DNA of 60,036 nt from an uncultured Spirochaetales bacterium. GTDB lineage: Bacteria > Spirochaetota > Spirochaetia > Sphaerochaetales > Sphaerochaetaceae. The stretch's first letter is position 1. Every line of letters starts with the position of its first letter. The stretch is from positions 1-60,036 of the forward strand of contig CALXRC010000011.1 in NCBI GenBank assembly GCA_944390865.1, read 5' to 3'. Shown here piece by piece: positions 1-8,646 of the stretch. The translations under genes and the position numbers were made by a program. The notes below the pieces were generated by a model that ran no database searches, had not been told where the DNA came from, and worked only from the letters and a program-made list of their open reading frames with translations.

Positions 1-143
1 GTATCAGCTCCGTCAATCAGTCCAGTTGCAGGATCAACAGGTATCTGGCCTGATGCGAAAATGAAGTCACCGGCAGCTACAGCCTGTGAATACGGTCCGA
101 TTGCAGCCGGAGCCTTATCAGTCTGGATTCTGATCTTTTCCAT
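1..143 (-). CDS. ridA: RidA family enamine/imine deaminase, 3' part outside window
   Basis: Only the first 47 codons are present; the gene runs off the left edge. The N-terminus reads [20 protein letters not shown] and continues with FASGQIP, the start typical of RidA/YjgF proteins. Members hydrolyse the reactive 2-aminoacrylate and other enamines released by PLP enzymes. A GAGGTG ribosome site lies just before the ATG. It starts 10 bases after the HAD phosphatase stop, so it is probably the last gene of a minus-strand operon that may also include an aminotransferase further upstream, a sensible pairing for RidA. Confidence 0.85.
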   Translation of the reverse strand, partial: MEKIRIQTDKAPAAIGPYSQAVAAGDFIFASGQIPVDPATGLIDGAD

Positions 144-153
144 TTTTCACCTC

Positions 154-792
154 TCAAATAAGTTTCAGAATATCATGAGGACAGTCAACTGTCACACCAT
201 AATCAACGCTGTCTCCTGGTTCAAAGCCAAAGCCCCAGGTGGCGGCAGCAAAACTCACTCCAGCGTTTCTTGCGCCCTCAAGATCATTGACCGTGTCGCC
301 GACCATAAGCACTTCATCTTTCTCAAGCCCAAGATCAGCAACAGACAGGAGAATGCAGTCTGTTTTCGTTATCTTTCCGCGGTTGTCTGTGCCGTGCACA
401 GTGTCAAACAGTGCAGAGATCCCCTTTTCTTCAAAGATCATCTTTGACAGCTTCTCGTATTTAAGCGTGCACACACCTGTCTTCAGATTCTGGCTCCTGA
501 GCCTGAGTATCACATCCTCAATTCCGTCATAAAGATGGCACAGATGCATGCCTGTCTTCTCATATTCCTTTCTGTAGACCTCGACACACTTTTCCAGCAG
601 CTCATCGTCTTCAAACCCATAGACAATGCGGAAGCACTCCTTCAGAGGCGGCCCCACAAACCTTCTCAGCCTCTTCATGTCCTCACAGGGGCTGTAGCCA
701 AGCATTGAGACTGTGTACTGGCTTGTGTGAAAAATACCTTCACTGGTATCCATCAGGGTACCGTCAAGATCAAAAAGCACAGCTTTAATCAT
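154..792 (-). CDS. HAD-superfamily hydrolase, phosphoglycolate phosphatase-like
   Basis: 212 residues, a normal length for the Gph/PpaX group. The DLDGT motif with nucleophile Asp8 and Asp10 is at the N-terminus, a helical cap follows, and the acidic motif GDTVNDLEGARNAG lies near residue 165. A small phosphomonoester substrate is likely (phosphoglycolate or similar), but the sequence does not fix it. It starts inside the last codons of the upstream inositol-phosphatase gene (overlap of 4 bases), with AAGGAAA as ribosome site, so the two are translationally coupled. Confidence 0.8.
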   Translation of the reverse strand: MIKAVLFDLDGTLMDTSEGIFHTSQYTVSMLGYSPCEDMKRLRRFVGPPLKECFRIVYGFEDDELLEKCVEVYRKEYEKTGMHLCHLYDGIEDVILRLRSQNLKTGVCTLKYEKLSKMIFEEKGISALFDTVHGTDNRGKITKTDCILLSVADLGLEKDEVLMVGDTVNDLEGARNAGVSFAAATWGFGFEPGDSVDYGVTVDCPHDILKLI

Positions 793-1553
793 ATAAGTTT
801 TCCTTCATCAATTTCCCCATCATAAGCTCTGCTGAAGCACAGCACATTGATTCCGTCCTCATTCTCGCTGAGAGTGTATCTGCAGCCGGCCTCGCTGCAG
901 ATTATCAGACCTGCAGCGATATCATAGATATGCAGGAACCATTCATAGTACAGACTGCAGCGTCCTGCGGCCACGTGACACAGGCTCATGGCAGCAGAAC
1001 CGATTGAGCGTGTATCGCTCACAAGGGAATAAATGCATTTTTCCTTCTCCCAGAACGCATCGAAATAAGTCCTCTTTCTGTGAGGAGGAACAACAAGGGC
1101 AAGAGTCTGAGAAAGCGGCAGTGCAGACTGTGCATGAATGCGTTTCCCGTTCAGATAAGCGCCCTCACCTTTCTTTGCCCAGAAGAGTTCATTGAAATAT
1201 GGATTGCATACGGCGCCGGCAAGCAGCTGGCCATCCTTTTCAAGGGCGATGGAAATAGAATACTGCGGGAAACGGTTCATGAAGTTAACTGTTCCGTCAA
1301 CCGGATCGACAATCCATACAAAACCGTCGCGGGAAGACTCCCTGCCGCTTTCCTCTCCCAGAAAGCCGTCATCAGGGAAGCGATTGAGGATGCCCGACCT
1401 GATAAACTCCTCCACCTTTCTGTCAGAGTCTGTGACAAAATCGTTGACAGCCTTGGCACTGACATGCGCCTCATGTCCTGTCTCTGCACTGAGCAGGCGG
1501 GCAGCCTGAGTGATTATTTCTATAAGAGCATCACAGCGGTCAGTCACATTCAC
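789..1553 (-). CDS. Inositol monophosphatase family protein
   Basis: 254 residues. The metal-binding motifs are clear: GEES near residues 66-69 and DPVDGT at 83-88. The third motif appears as YDIAAG near residue 214, where most relatives have WDxAAG, so one aromatic is exchanged. Family members remove phosphate from inositol-1-phosphate, fructose-1,6-bisphosphate, NADP or 3'-phosphoadenosine phosphate; which one applies here is open. Translation starts at GTG within a GTGA overlap with the upstream 997-residue gene and ends in a 4-base overlap with the HAD gene. Confidence 0.8.
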   Translation of the reverse strand: MNVTDRCDALIEIITQAARLLSAETGHEAHVSAKAVNDFVTDSDRKVEEFIRSGILNRFPDDGFLGEESGRESSRDGFVWIVDPVDGTVNFMNRFPQYSISIALEKDGQLLAGAVCNPYFNELFWAKKGEGAYLNGKRIHAQSALPLSQTLALVVPPHRKRTYFDAFWEKEKCIYSLVSDTRSIGSAAMSLCHVAAGRCSLYYEWFLHIYDIAAGLIICSEAGCRYTLSENEDGINVLCFSRAYDGEIDEGKLI

Positions 1554-4543
1554 CTCAGATTTTTCTTAAGCTCTTCTCCCAGCACTGAGACAATCTTCCA
1601 GTCGGAGTGGGAAAAGCTGTCTGGAGTGAGTTCTTCGAAGTACAGGCTTCTCAGCATCTCGCTGCTGTCGTAATAAAGCAGGACAAAGGACCAGTCAGAC
1701 AGCCCTCTTGCATACATCTGAGTGCCCGCATTGTTCCTCACTTCCATCTTTCTCAGCGAATCAAGCCGGTCAAAGGCGGAAATTATGAGAGACAGATGGC
1801 AGGACGGAATGACAAGCATCTTGTCTTTCTGCTCTGTCCTAGATGCTGTCACTGCTTTCCTGATGGCGCTGTCGAGAGCGCTGAGAGTCTGGCTGTCTGC
1901 CTGTCTTGTCAGCTCATCAAAACCGGCAAGAGGAGAATCAAGCCTTCTCCTGATCTCGCCAAGCATCTCAGGCAGCTCCTTTTCGCTGCTTGAAGAGCTT
2001 GTCTCCATGTTGTAGTCAGGAGATGAGTCTGCTATCACATCAGGATCCTTCATCTCGGCTTCAAGAGAAGAGGCAAAGTCCTCTTCCTCTTCTTCAGCCT
2101 CCTGACGCTCTTCGCTTTCCTCACTGACAAGGCCTTCTTCCTCTTCTTCAGCCTGCTCAGGACTGATGTCAGGAAAACTCTCGTCAAGAACAGAACTGTC
2201 ATGAGGAATGCTGTCAAGCCCGGCTTCCTCTTTTTCGGCAAGAGACTGATCGAAAGCTTCAAAATCGCCATCCTCGTCATCATCTTCTTCAGAAGAAAGC
2301 GGAAGCTCATCTGCCTCGGCAGCAGGCTCAGCCTTCAGTTCATCAGCCTTCAGTTCATCAGCCTTCAGTTCATCAGCCTTCAGTTCATCAGCCTTCAGTT
2401 CATCAGACTGTACTTCATCAGACTGTACTTCATCAGACTGTACTTCATCAGACTGTACTTCATCAGACTGTGCTTCTTCAGCTGCTTCAGAAGGTTCTTT
2501 GTCCAGAATATAAAGCTCATCGGATTCTGTCTCAAGCTTGTCAAGTGCGGCAAGCTCATCATCCGGAAGGTTCTGTGCGGGAGAGCCGTCATCATCGAAA
2601 AGCTTCAGCTGATCAGGATCATCTTCAGGAATATAGCACTCATCGCTGACTGGCTGGCTCTCATCATATTCCTCATCTTCATCAAGCCCACTGTCCTGCT
2701 CTATGCCTGCCTCATCATCCTCAAAGTCAGGCTCTGCCTCATCTTCAGGCTCATCCAGATCATCTTCCTCAAACAGGAAGCTGTCATCCTCTTCATCATC
2801 CAGCTCATCGGCCTCATCTGAACTGAAGTCATCAGTCTCGAGATCATCAAGTTCCTCGACAACTTCCTCATTCTTCAGGGCCTCCGGCAGTTCATAGCCG
2901 GACAGATCAGCATATGACCTGCTGCAGGCCTGATCCTCATGGACATCAGACAGGAGCCTGTCTTCCTGATCAAAGCGTGATTCGATGATTCTGGCTTTCT
3001 CGTCATCATCCGTCCGGTCATACTCACTCTCATCATCAAGCAGGACCTGAACCGGAACCTCATCAAGCGGACTGTCATACGAGCTGTCATCAGGAAGGAT
3101 CTCATCATCGCTGAAAGCTTCTTCATAGCTCTCGACTTCAGGATAATCCTCTCTGTGCTGGATATCGAAAAAGCGGGAGTAAAATGCCTTCATCTTCTCA
3201 TCACTCACTGTGACGTCAGCAAGAGCGGACAGTGAAATCATGAAGGAAGACTCACCCAGATCCGTCAGCGGGATGTCGCTGTCAGGATCAACAAAGAGCA
3301 GCACATGGCCAAGCTGGGCAGTACGCTTTCTCTCGCTCTTCCTGCGCTCAAGCCGCGTTGTCCACAGCTGAGGGTATTCAAAACAGTCAATATGCCTCAG
3401 GCTGGCAAGAAGCACGACATCAGCCTTATAGCCCTTGTAAGTATAGACGTCCTCAATATCGCTCTGCCTGAACAGGTAGAGAATGAAATGATCAGAGATC
3501 TTATCAAGCTTCTCACCGACCTTCTGCATTGTCCCGCTGCGGTGAATGGCTGCCCTGATGGCATGGACTGTGGAGGGGAAAAACATGCTTCCCGTAAAGC
3601 AGTAGAAGCGGTCGGCAAAGCGGAGGAAGGGATAGATGACGGCAGTAAAGCGTCCGTCTGATATAACATCGTCAATGCTTCCGGCTGAAGCGCTGAAGCA
3701 CTTGCAGGTCTCTGTTGACAGCAGCGTGTTCATCTCGACAGAGAACATGTCATACGAATCCGCACGCTGTTTCAGGCTTTCCAGCCTGGGTCTCCAGCCG
3801 CCCTTTGCTATGACTTCATCACTTGCGAGCTGGCGTGTCAGCTGGGGCTTCTGGCTCATCAGGGCATCAACCTCAGCCCTGATCTTCTCATTCAGGCTCC
3901 TTGTATCTGATACAAGCTCATCAATTGCAGTGACACAGACCCCGGCAAAGGCATACAGCTGCTGCATGAGAGTCTTCTCATCTGTATGAAAGACAGACTC
4001 TGCCAGATCCTCATCTCCTGTGAAGACAGCATTGAAAAGCGTCCTGTCCTTTTCCAGCGAGCTCTCAGTGGCAGGAGAGAGGAAAAGCTCGCTGAACAGC
4101 GCCTCTCGGTAAACAGCGAAGTCCTCTTCCCTGACAAGGCCTTCCTTGACGGCTATGACAGCCCTGTTCTCAATGAGGCGCAGATATCTTCTGACAGCAT
4201 CAGATGTGATTTCCTTCAGCCTGTCCCAGTCCTTCTGCCTGATGTCCTGAAGGGAGGAAAAGCCTGATCCGGTCTCGTAATAACGGCTCTGCATGACAGA
4301 CTGCAGGAATACAGGCATGATGCGCGCCGCAGTCCGGCTCACCTCATCCGCATTCTTCACCTGCCCTGCCTCCCAGGCATGCCAGGAAGCTTTCGAGAGC
4401 ACGGCAAGCGGATAATAACGTGACATCAGTGCTGCTGCGGACTTGTAATCATTTACCAGGAAATTCATTGCCTCCTGGTAATTCTTTCTGGCTTTCTGGA
4501 CCCTGGTTAAGAGGATGCCCTCATCATCTGAAAAAACGCTCAC
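1550..4543 (-). CDS. Large acidic repeat protein of unknown function
   Basis: 997 residues, start GTG with an AAGGAAA ribosome site. Three parts are visible: an N-terminal part (about 1-450) of ordinary composition, a long central part (about 450-870) very rich in Asp, Glu and Ser and surely disordered, and a folded-looking C-terminal part (about 880-997). The central part contains five-residue repeats, DEVQS then DELKA, encoded by 15-base units. No signal peptide or membrane segment is seen, so it is probably cytoplasmic. I do not recognise a domain. It heads the group with the inositol-phosphatase and HAD genes and overlaps the former by 4 bases. Confidence 0.75.
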   Translation of the reverse strand: MSVFSDDEGILLTRVQKARKNYQEAMNFLVNDYKSAAALMSRYYPLAVLSKASWHAWEAGQVKNADEVSRTAARIMPVFLQSVMQSRYYETGSGFSSLQDIRQKDWDRLKEITSDAVRRYLRLIENRAVIAVKEGLVREEDFAVYREALFSELFLSPATESSLEKDRTLFNAVFTGDEDLAESVFHTDEKTLMQQLYAFAGVCVTAIDELVSDTRSLNEKIRAEVDALMSQKPQLTRQLASDEVIAKGGWRPRLESLKQRADSYDMFSVEMNTLLSTETCKCFSASAGSIDDVISDGRFTAVIYPFLRFADRFYCFTGSMFFPSTVHAIRAAIHRSGTMQKVGEKLDKISDHFILYLFRQSDIEDVYTYKGYKADVVLLASLRHIDCFEYPQLWTTRLERRKSERKRTAQLGHVLLFVDPDSDIPLTDLGESSFMISLSALADVTVSDEKMKAFYSRFFDIQHREDYPEVESYEEAFSDDEILPDDSSYDSPLDEVPVQVLLDDESEYDRTDDDEKARIIESRFDQEDRLLSDVHEDQACSRSYADLSGYELPEALKNEEVVEELDDLETDDFSSDEADELDDEEDDSFLFEEDDLDEPEDEAEPDFEDDEAGIEQDSGLDEDEEYDESQPVSDECYIPEDDPDQLKLFDDDGSPAQNLPDDELAALDKLETESDELYILDKEPSEAAEEAQSDEVQSDEVQSDEVQSDEVQSDELKADELKADELKADELKADELKAEPAAEADELPLSSEEDDDEDGDFEAFDQSLAEKEEAGLDSIPHDSSVLDESFPDISPEQAEEEEEGLVSEESEERQEAEEEEEDFASSLEAEMKDPDVIADSSPDYNMETSSSSSEKELPEMLGEIRRRLDSPLAGFDELTRQADSQTLSALDSAIRKAVTASRTEQKDKMLVIPSCHLSLIISAFDRLDSLRKMEVRNNAGTQMYARGLSDWSFVLLYYDSSEMLRSLYFEELTPDSFSHSDWKIVSVLGEELKKNLR
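2331..2480 (-). repeat. 15-base tandem repeats inside the acidic protein gene
   Basis: Two blocks of head-to-tail 15-base units. On the plus strand, gccttcagttcatca occurs five times (2331-2405) and gactgtacttcatca four times (2406-2465), followed by one decayed copy up to 2480. Each unit is five codons, so copy-number change alters protein length without shifting frame. The encoded peptides are DELKA and DEVQS, around residues 688-738. The copies are identical within each block, which points to recent expansion by slippage or recombination. Confidence 0.95.
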
Positions 4544-4581
4544 GCCTGTTTCCTTCTATGACTCAATTATCAGGAAAAAGC

Positions 4582-5784
4582 CTACTGAATGCAACACTTC
4601 TTCCTGTAGGCCTTGAGTCCCTCTTCAAGGCACTTGACCGCAAGCCTCAGCTCCTCTTCATTGAGGACATAGGCTATTCTGGCCTGAGTCTTTCCCAGAT
4701 GCTTCGTGACATAGAAGTCCTCAGCCGGAGCAAACATCACTGTATTGCCCTCATAGGAGAAATCACGAAGCATGAAGACAGAAAACTTCTCAGCATCGTC
4801 AATCGGGAAGTCAACGACAAAATAGAAAGCACCCTTGGGCCTGCTCACCTTGCAGCCCGGGATTTCCTGAATCCCGCTGACAAGGAGGTTCCTCCTCCTT
4901 TCATACTCCTCCCTGACAGCCTTGATATACTCATCCGGAGCAGTGAGGGCGGCACATGCGGCAACCTGCTCTATGGCAGGAGGACAGAGTCTGGCCTGAG
5001 CCAGCTTCATGGCGGAGGAAAGCACATCCTTGTTGTGGCTGACAATGGCACCGATGCGGGCTCCGCACATCGAATAGCGCTTTGAGAAGCTGTCGATGCA
5101 GATGATCCTCTCGCCGTATTCAGGGAAAGTGAGCACGCTGGTGAATTCCTGCCCGTCATAGCAGAACTCGCGGTAAACCTCATCCACAATGAGGAAAATG
5201 TCATGTCTGCGGCACAGCTCCAGCAGATCCTTCAGCTCATCTCTGGTGTACACGTGTCCGGTGGGGTTGTTCGGAGAGCACAGCAGGATTGCCATAGTCT
5301 TTTTTGAGATCCGGGACTCGAACTCGCTTATTGAGGGAAGGACAAAAGCATCATCAATCTGACTTGTGACAGGCACGAGGTTCACCATGGCCGTGGCAGC
5401 AAAGGTCGAGACGTTTGTATAGAACGGCTCAGGGATTATCACCTCGTCATAAGGGTCACACAGTGTCATGAAGACAAACTGCAGCGCCTCAGAGCCGCCT
5501 GTTGTGATCATGATCTCGTCAGGAGAGATGTCGCAGTTGTACTTCTTGTAGTAAGCACACAGCCCCTGGCGGAGAGACACCTCACCTTCAGAAAGGCCGT
5601 AGGCAATATAGGGTTCGTTGTATGAATGCACTGCATCAAGCGCTTCTGCCGGCGTCTTTATGTCCGGCTGCCCGATATTGAGGTGAATAACATGAATGCC
5701 CTTCCTCTCTGCTTCCCTTGAGTAGGGAACCAGTCTCCTGATGGGAGAAGCCTGGAAGGATGAGATACGCTTTGACATCTGCAT
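4582..5784 (-). CDS. Class I/II PLP-dependent aminotransferase
   Basis: 400 residues. Fold type I landmarks are in order: N-terminal Gly-Gln-Pro (about 38-40), TTGGSEA near 95, SPNNPTG at 170-176, DEVY at 201-204 and the PLP lysine in SFSKRYSMCGARIG (Lys235), with a late Arg in the substrate-binding region. This is the AspC/PatA-like group; the amino donor and acceptor cannot be told. The start is supported by AAGGAG seven bases before ATG. It lies 38 bases before the acidic protein gene on the same strand. Confidence 0.85.
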   Translation of the reverse strand: MQMSKRISSFQASPIRRLVPYSREAERKGIHVIHLNIGQPDIKTPAEALDAVHSYNEPYIAYGLSEGEVSLRQGLCAYYKKYNCDISPDEIMITTGGSEALQFVFMTLCDPYDEVIIPEPFYTNVSTFAATAMVNLVPVTSQIDDAFVLPSISEFESRISKKTMAILLCSPNNPTGHVYTRDELKDLLELCRRHDIFLIVDEVYREFCYDGQEFTSVLTFPEYGERIICIDSFSKRYSMCGARIGAIVSHNKDVLSSAMKLAQARLCPPAIEQVAACAALTAPDEYIKAVREEYERRRNLLVSGIQEIPGCKVSRPKGAFYFVVDFPIDDAEKFSVFMLRDFSYEGNTVMFAPAEDFYVTKHLGKTQARIAYVLNEEELRLAVKCLEEGLKAYRKKCCIQ

Positions 5785-5806
5785 ATGTCTGCTCCTTTAT
5801 GCGAAA

Positions 5807-5826
5807 CAGGGGCCTTTCAGCCCCTG
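5807..5826 (-). terminator. GC-rich hairpin between prs and the aminotransferase gene
   Basis: A perfect 7-base-pair stem CAGGGGC/GCCCCTG with a 6-base loop lies in the 65-base gap after prs. On the minus strand it is followed only by TTTCG, so it may be a partial terminator or attenuator rather than a full stop. Confidence 0.5.
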
Positions 5827-5849
5827 AGTGAATTTGTCTCAGTCTGTGT

Positions 5850-7136
5850 TCAGTCCGGAAGATTCTCGTTTGGATCAGCGTCATCAAAGACCTTTCTGGC
5901 CTGTGTGTCGTCAATCAGCTTCTGGATGAACTTCCTGTTGTCAAGCAGAGGCGAAATGCTTCTGCCGTGGTGCAGGCGCGAAATTACCCTTGCAAAGAGT
6001 TCAGTGACATCAGCCTGAATGAACCATTCCTTCTCCAGAAGGTGGCGTCCCTGATAGACAGCATTCGTTCCGATGATCCTGTAGAAGACGCCCTCCCTGT
6101 AGGCCGCATCAAAATTCTCAACCGCGTTTCCGTTGAAGAAAGGCAGGCTCACCATGCAGATGATCTTCTTGGCACCAAGATTCATCAGCTCTCTCATAGC
6201 GATGATCATCGTGCCGCCGGTGGCGATCATGTCATCAGCCATGAGCACTGTCTTGCCCCTGACATCGCCAAGCAGGTTGATGCTCTTGATGTTGCTGTTT
6301 TTCGCATCCTTGCTGACAATCGAGTAGTCTCTCTCCTTGTACAGCATTGCAAGCGGCCTGTGCAGGCCCTGGGCATAGAACTTGTTGCGGCTGACAGCAC
6401 CTGTGTCAGGGCTGACGACAACAAGATCAGGATCAGACAGGTCAATGACCTTCCTGAGTGCGATCAGGGTCTGGTATGAACCATGCAGGTTCTCGAGATG
6501 GCAGGTTGAGAATGAGTTCTCGATTTCCCTTGAATGGATATCAAGCGTGATGATTCTCTCGACGCCGAGGTTCTCGCAGAAACGCGCGAAGAGGCTGGCA
6601 GTCAGGGCCTCACGGCCTGCTTTCTTGTGCTGTCTCGCATAAGGATAGGTCGGAAGCACAAGCGTGATGGAGGCAGCTCCTGCCAGACGCACGGCATCTA
6701 TTGTCGTGAAAAGGAACAACAGATGGTCATTGACCGAAATCGGCTGTGGATCCTCAAGCCCTGCCACTTTGATCGGAGCCGAATTGGAGACATCATGAAT
6801 GATGTATACGTTCAGTCCTCTTACAGGATCAATCAGCTCAGCCTTCTCCTCACCGTTGGCAAAACGTGTGTACTTGACGTTAATCGTGAAATCAGGGCAG
6901 TAGAATGCGCTTGGCAGCTTTCCTGTAGGAATCTTCTTGCTGTCAAGATCATCAAGCAGAGTGACTTCCTTCAGCAGCTCTGCCTCAGTGATCTCATGGC
7001 GCTTCGACAAAGCCTTTGAGACTTTCTCATAGCGGTCTATGTAAAGTCTGCGAAGGTGCTTGACAACCTTTCCTGTGAAATACTCGCTGCCCGGGCCGGC
7101 AATAACCCCCAGCTTATGTGGTTTAATGATGCTCAT
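5850..7136 (-). CDS. prs: Ribose-phosphate pyrophosphokinase (PRPP synthetase), long form
   Basis: Transfers pyrophosphate from ATP to ribose 5-phosphate, giving PRPP for nucleotide, histidine and tryptophan synthesis. The ATP/flexible-loop motif YPYARQHKKAGREAL and the PRPP-binding loop DDMIATGGTM are intact. At 428 residues it is about 100 longer than common bacterial Prs (about 315); the extra length lies mainly in the N-terminal third before NGEEK. There is no Shine-Dalgarno sequence; a TATAAA box ends nine bases before the ATG. It is alone or first in its unit, with argH upstream in the same direction. Confidence 0.9.
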   Translation of the reverse strand: MSIIKPHKLGVIAGPGSEYFTGKVVKHLRRLYIDRYEKVSKALSKRHEITEAELLKEVTLLDDLDSKKIPTGKLPSAFYCPDFTINVKYTRFANGEEKAELIDPVRGLNVYIIHDVSNSAPIKVAGLEDPQPISVNDHLLFLFTTIDAVRLAGAASITLVLPTYPYARQHKKAGREALTASLFARFCENLGVERIITLDIHSREIENSFSTCHLENLHGSYQTLIALRKVIDLSDPDLVVVSPDTGAVSRNKFYAQGLHRPLAMLYKERDYSIVSKDAKNSNIKSINLLGDVRGKTVLMADDMIATGGTMIIAMRELMNLGAKKIICMVSLPFFNGNAVENFDAAYREGVFYRIIGTNAVYQGRHLLEKEWFIQADVTELFARVISRLHHGRSISPLLDNRKFIQKLIDDTQARKVFDDADPNENLPD

Positions 7137-7172
7137 GACTCTGAGTTTATAGACCTTCTATCTTTTGTTCAA
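7137..7172 (-). promoter_or_regulatory. prs promoter with very short leader
   Basis: On the minus strand, TTGAAC (7167-7172), a 15-base spacer and TATAAA (7146-7151) lie just before the prs ATG (7134-7136), leaving nine bases between the -10 box and the start. The spacer is short; a TTGTTG at an 18-base spacing is an alternative -35. Confidence 0.45.
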
Positions 7173-7180
7173 CAATGAAA

Positions 7181-7209
7181 CAAAAGAGTCAGGACAGAAA
7201 AATTGACTC
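7181..7209 (-). terminator. Weak intrinsic terminator after argH
   Basis: The minus strand carries GAGTCA, a 12-base loop, TGACTC and then TTTTG, immediately after the argH stop and before the prs promoter. Six base pairs and four to five T residues make it a weak but well-placed terminator. Confidence 0.45.
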
Positions 7210-7217
7210 ACAGCTAA

Positions 7218-8591
7218 TCATGAAAGGCCGCACAGGTTCACAGACTGTCCGGTCAGTGCCCTGACTGCACTGTCTGTCTTCTCCCTCTTTGCCCTGACAT
7301 CAGCTTCCATTGCGCTGATTCTGGCAAAATCCTCGTCAAGGCAGAGACAGCCGCTTGTTCCATAGCTTGTCCTCTTGGCAATGGCCTCGTCCGCATCCTC
7401 TGCATCCACCTTGTCCAGATTCAGCCCCACATCCTTGTAGCTGTCACGGAACGTGCCGCCTTCCCTGACCTTCTCAAAAACCTTGTCAGTCGCGTATATC
7501 TCGCTCCTCATTCCCTGTCTCAGCCTGTCCTCATGTATGACAAGACGCCCTGTCATGCGCGACATGATGGCCAGAATCTGATGAGTCGTATCCACGCCTG
7601 TCATCAGAGGTTCCTTCGTGTCCTGGAAATCACGGTTGTAGCCGCTGACAAGACTTCTTGTGATATCCTTGACAAGCGTGCTCTGGGCCTGGACCAGGGC
7701 AGAACGGGAGCGCACAAGCTCAAGCCCGTCCGGGTTTTTCTTCTGAGGCATGATCGAGCTTCCTGTAGTCAGCTCCGCGGGAAGGCTGAAATAGCCGAGC
7801 TCAGGCAGCGTGAAGAGTATGAGATCCTGGGCAAGCTTGCAGGCTGTGGCGCTCATATAGCTGCAGATATCAAGCAGGACAGCCTCGAACTTGCCGCGGC
7901 TGTTGTTGGCATACAGCACATTCTTCTGCACGCGTGAAAAGCCCAGAAGCCCGGCTGTATACTTCCTGTCCAGAGGCAGCGGGACTCCGTAACTGGCAGC
8001 CGAACCAAGCGGGCACTGGTCAATCAGGGAATAAAAGTCCAGCAGAAGCTCAACCTCGTCAGCCAGCTCGCTGGAATAGGAGGAGAACCACAGGCCGAGG
8101 CTTGACGGCATGGCAAGCTGGGTGTGAGTGCGTCCGGGCATCGGAATCTTCTCTCCCTTCACTGCCTGTTCTGTAAGCTCTCTGGCAAAGGACAGGGCTT
8201 CAGAAGCAAGCACCATCACGGCGTCCTTCATATAAAGCCTCAAAGCCGTCTGCACCTGATCATTGCGGCTGCGTCCCGTATGGATCTTCTTTCCTGCATC
8301 GCCTATTCTCCGGCACAGATAACCCTCAATTGCTGTGTGGCAGTCTTCATCCTCTGCCCTTATCTCAAACCCGCCTTTCTCGTTCAGGCTCAGAATCTCA
8401 AGCAGCGCCTCCTTCAGCCTGCTCACTTCCTCATGCGTGAGGATGCCGGCCTTCTCAAGTCCCATTGCATGGGCCAGGGAACCCAGGACGTCAGCATTAA
8501 CAAGTCTGAGGTCCAGTATGTAATCATTGCGGACAGTGAAGTCCTGCATCAGGGAATCAAGTGTGTAATCTTTCTGCCAAAGCTTTGCCAT
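7218..8591 (-). CDS. argH: Argininosuccinate lyase
   Basis: Cleaves argininosuccinate to arginine and fumarate, the last step of arginine synthesis. 457 residues, the usual length. The fumarase/aspartase signature GSSIMPQKKNPD is intact near residue 275, and HTGRSRNDQV and GRTHTQLAMP are present. I choose the ATG at 8591 (protein MAKLWQKD) over an upstream TTG because a TATTCT box lies exactly six bases before it and no ribosome site precedes either. No other arginine gene is nearby, so the rest of the pathway is elsewhere or absent. Confidence 0.93.
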   Translation of the reverse strand: MAKLWQKDYTLDSLMQDFTVRNDYILDLRLVNADVLGSLAHAMGLEKAGILTHEEVSRLKEALLEILSLNEKGGFEIRAEDEDCHTAIEGYLCRRIGDAGKKIHTGRSRNDQVQTALRLYMKDAVMVLASEALSFARELTEQAVKGEKIPMPGRTHTQLAMPSSLGLWFSSYSSELADEVELLLDFYSLIDQCPLGSAASYGVPLPLDRKYTAGLLGFSRVQKNVLYANNSRGKFEAVLLDICSYMSATACKLAQDLILFTLPELGYFSLPAELTTGSSIMPQKKNPDGLELVRSRSALVQAQSTLVKDITRSLVSGYNRDFQDTKEPLMTGVDTTHQILAIMSRMTGRLVIHEDRLRQGMRSEIYATDKVFEKVREGGTFRDSYKDVGLNLDKVDAEDADEAIAKRTSYGTSGCLCLDEDFARISAMEADVRAKREKTDSAVRALTGQSVNLCGLS

Positions 8592-8627
8592 GGCATGAGA
8601 ATAGCACAACTCAGCCGGAATTGAAAA
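8592..8627 (-). promoter_or_regulatory. argH promoter, probably leaderless
   Basis: Minus strand: TTTTCA (8622-8627), 18-base spacer, TATTCT (8598-8603), six bases, ATG. Transcription would start at or next to the A of the start codon. Confidence 0.5.
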
Positions 8628-8646
8628 GAAATCTGTATCTGTAAAT

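Noticed and set aside
2331..2480. CRISPR array or intergenic satellite
   Set aside because: Units are contiguous 15-mers within an open reading frame and there are no spacers.
2201..2897. Long plus-strand and minus-strand frames rich in Ser, Ile or Leu opposite the acidic protein
   Set aside because: They are shadows of the repetitive GAT/GAG/TCA codons of the real gene.
8604..8646. Leaderless promoter for the lipoprotein gene at 8647
   Set aside because: No -10 and -35 pair with sensible spacing could be fitted, although no ribosome site is seen either.
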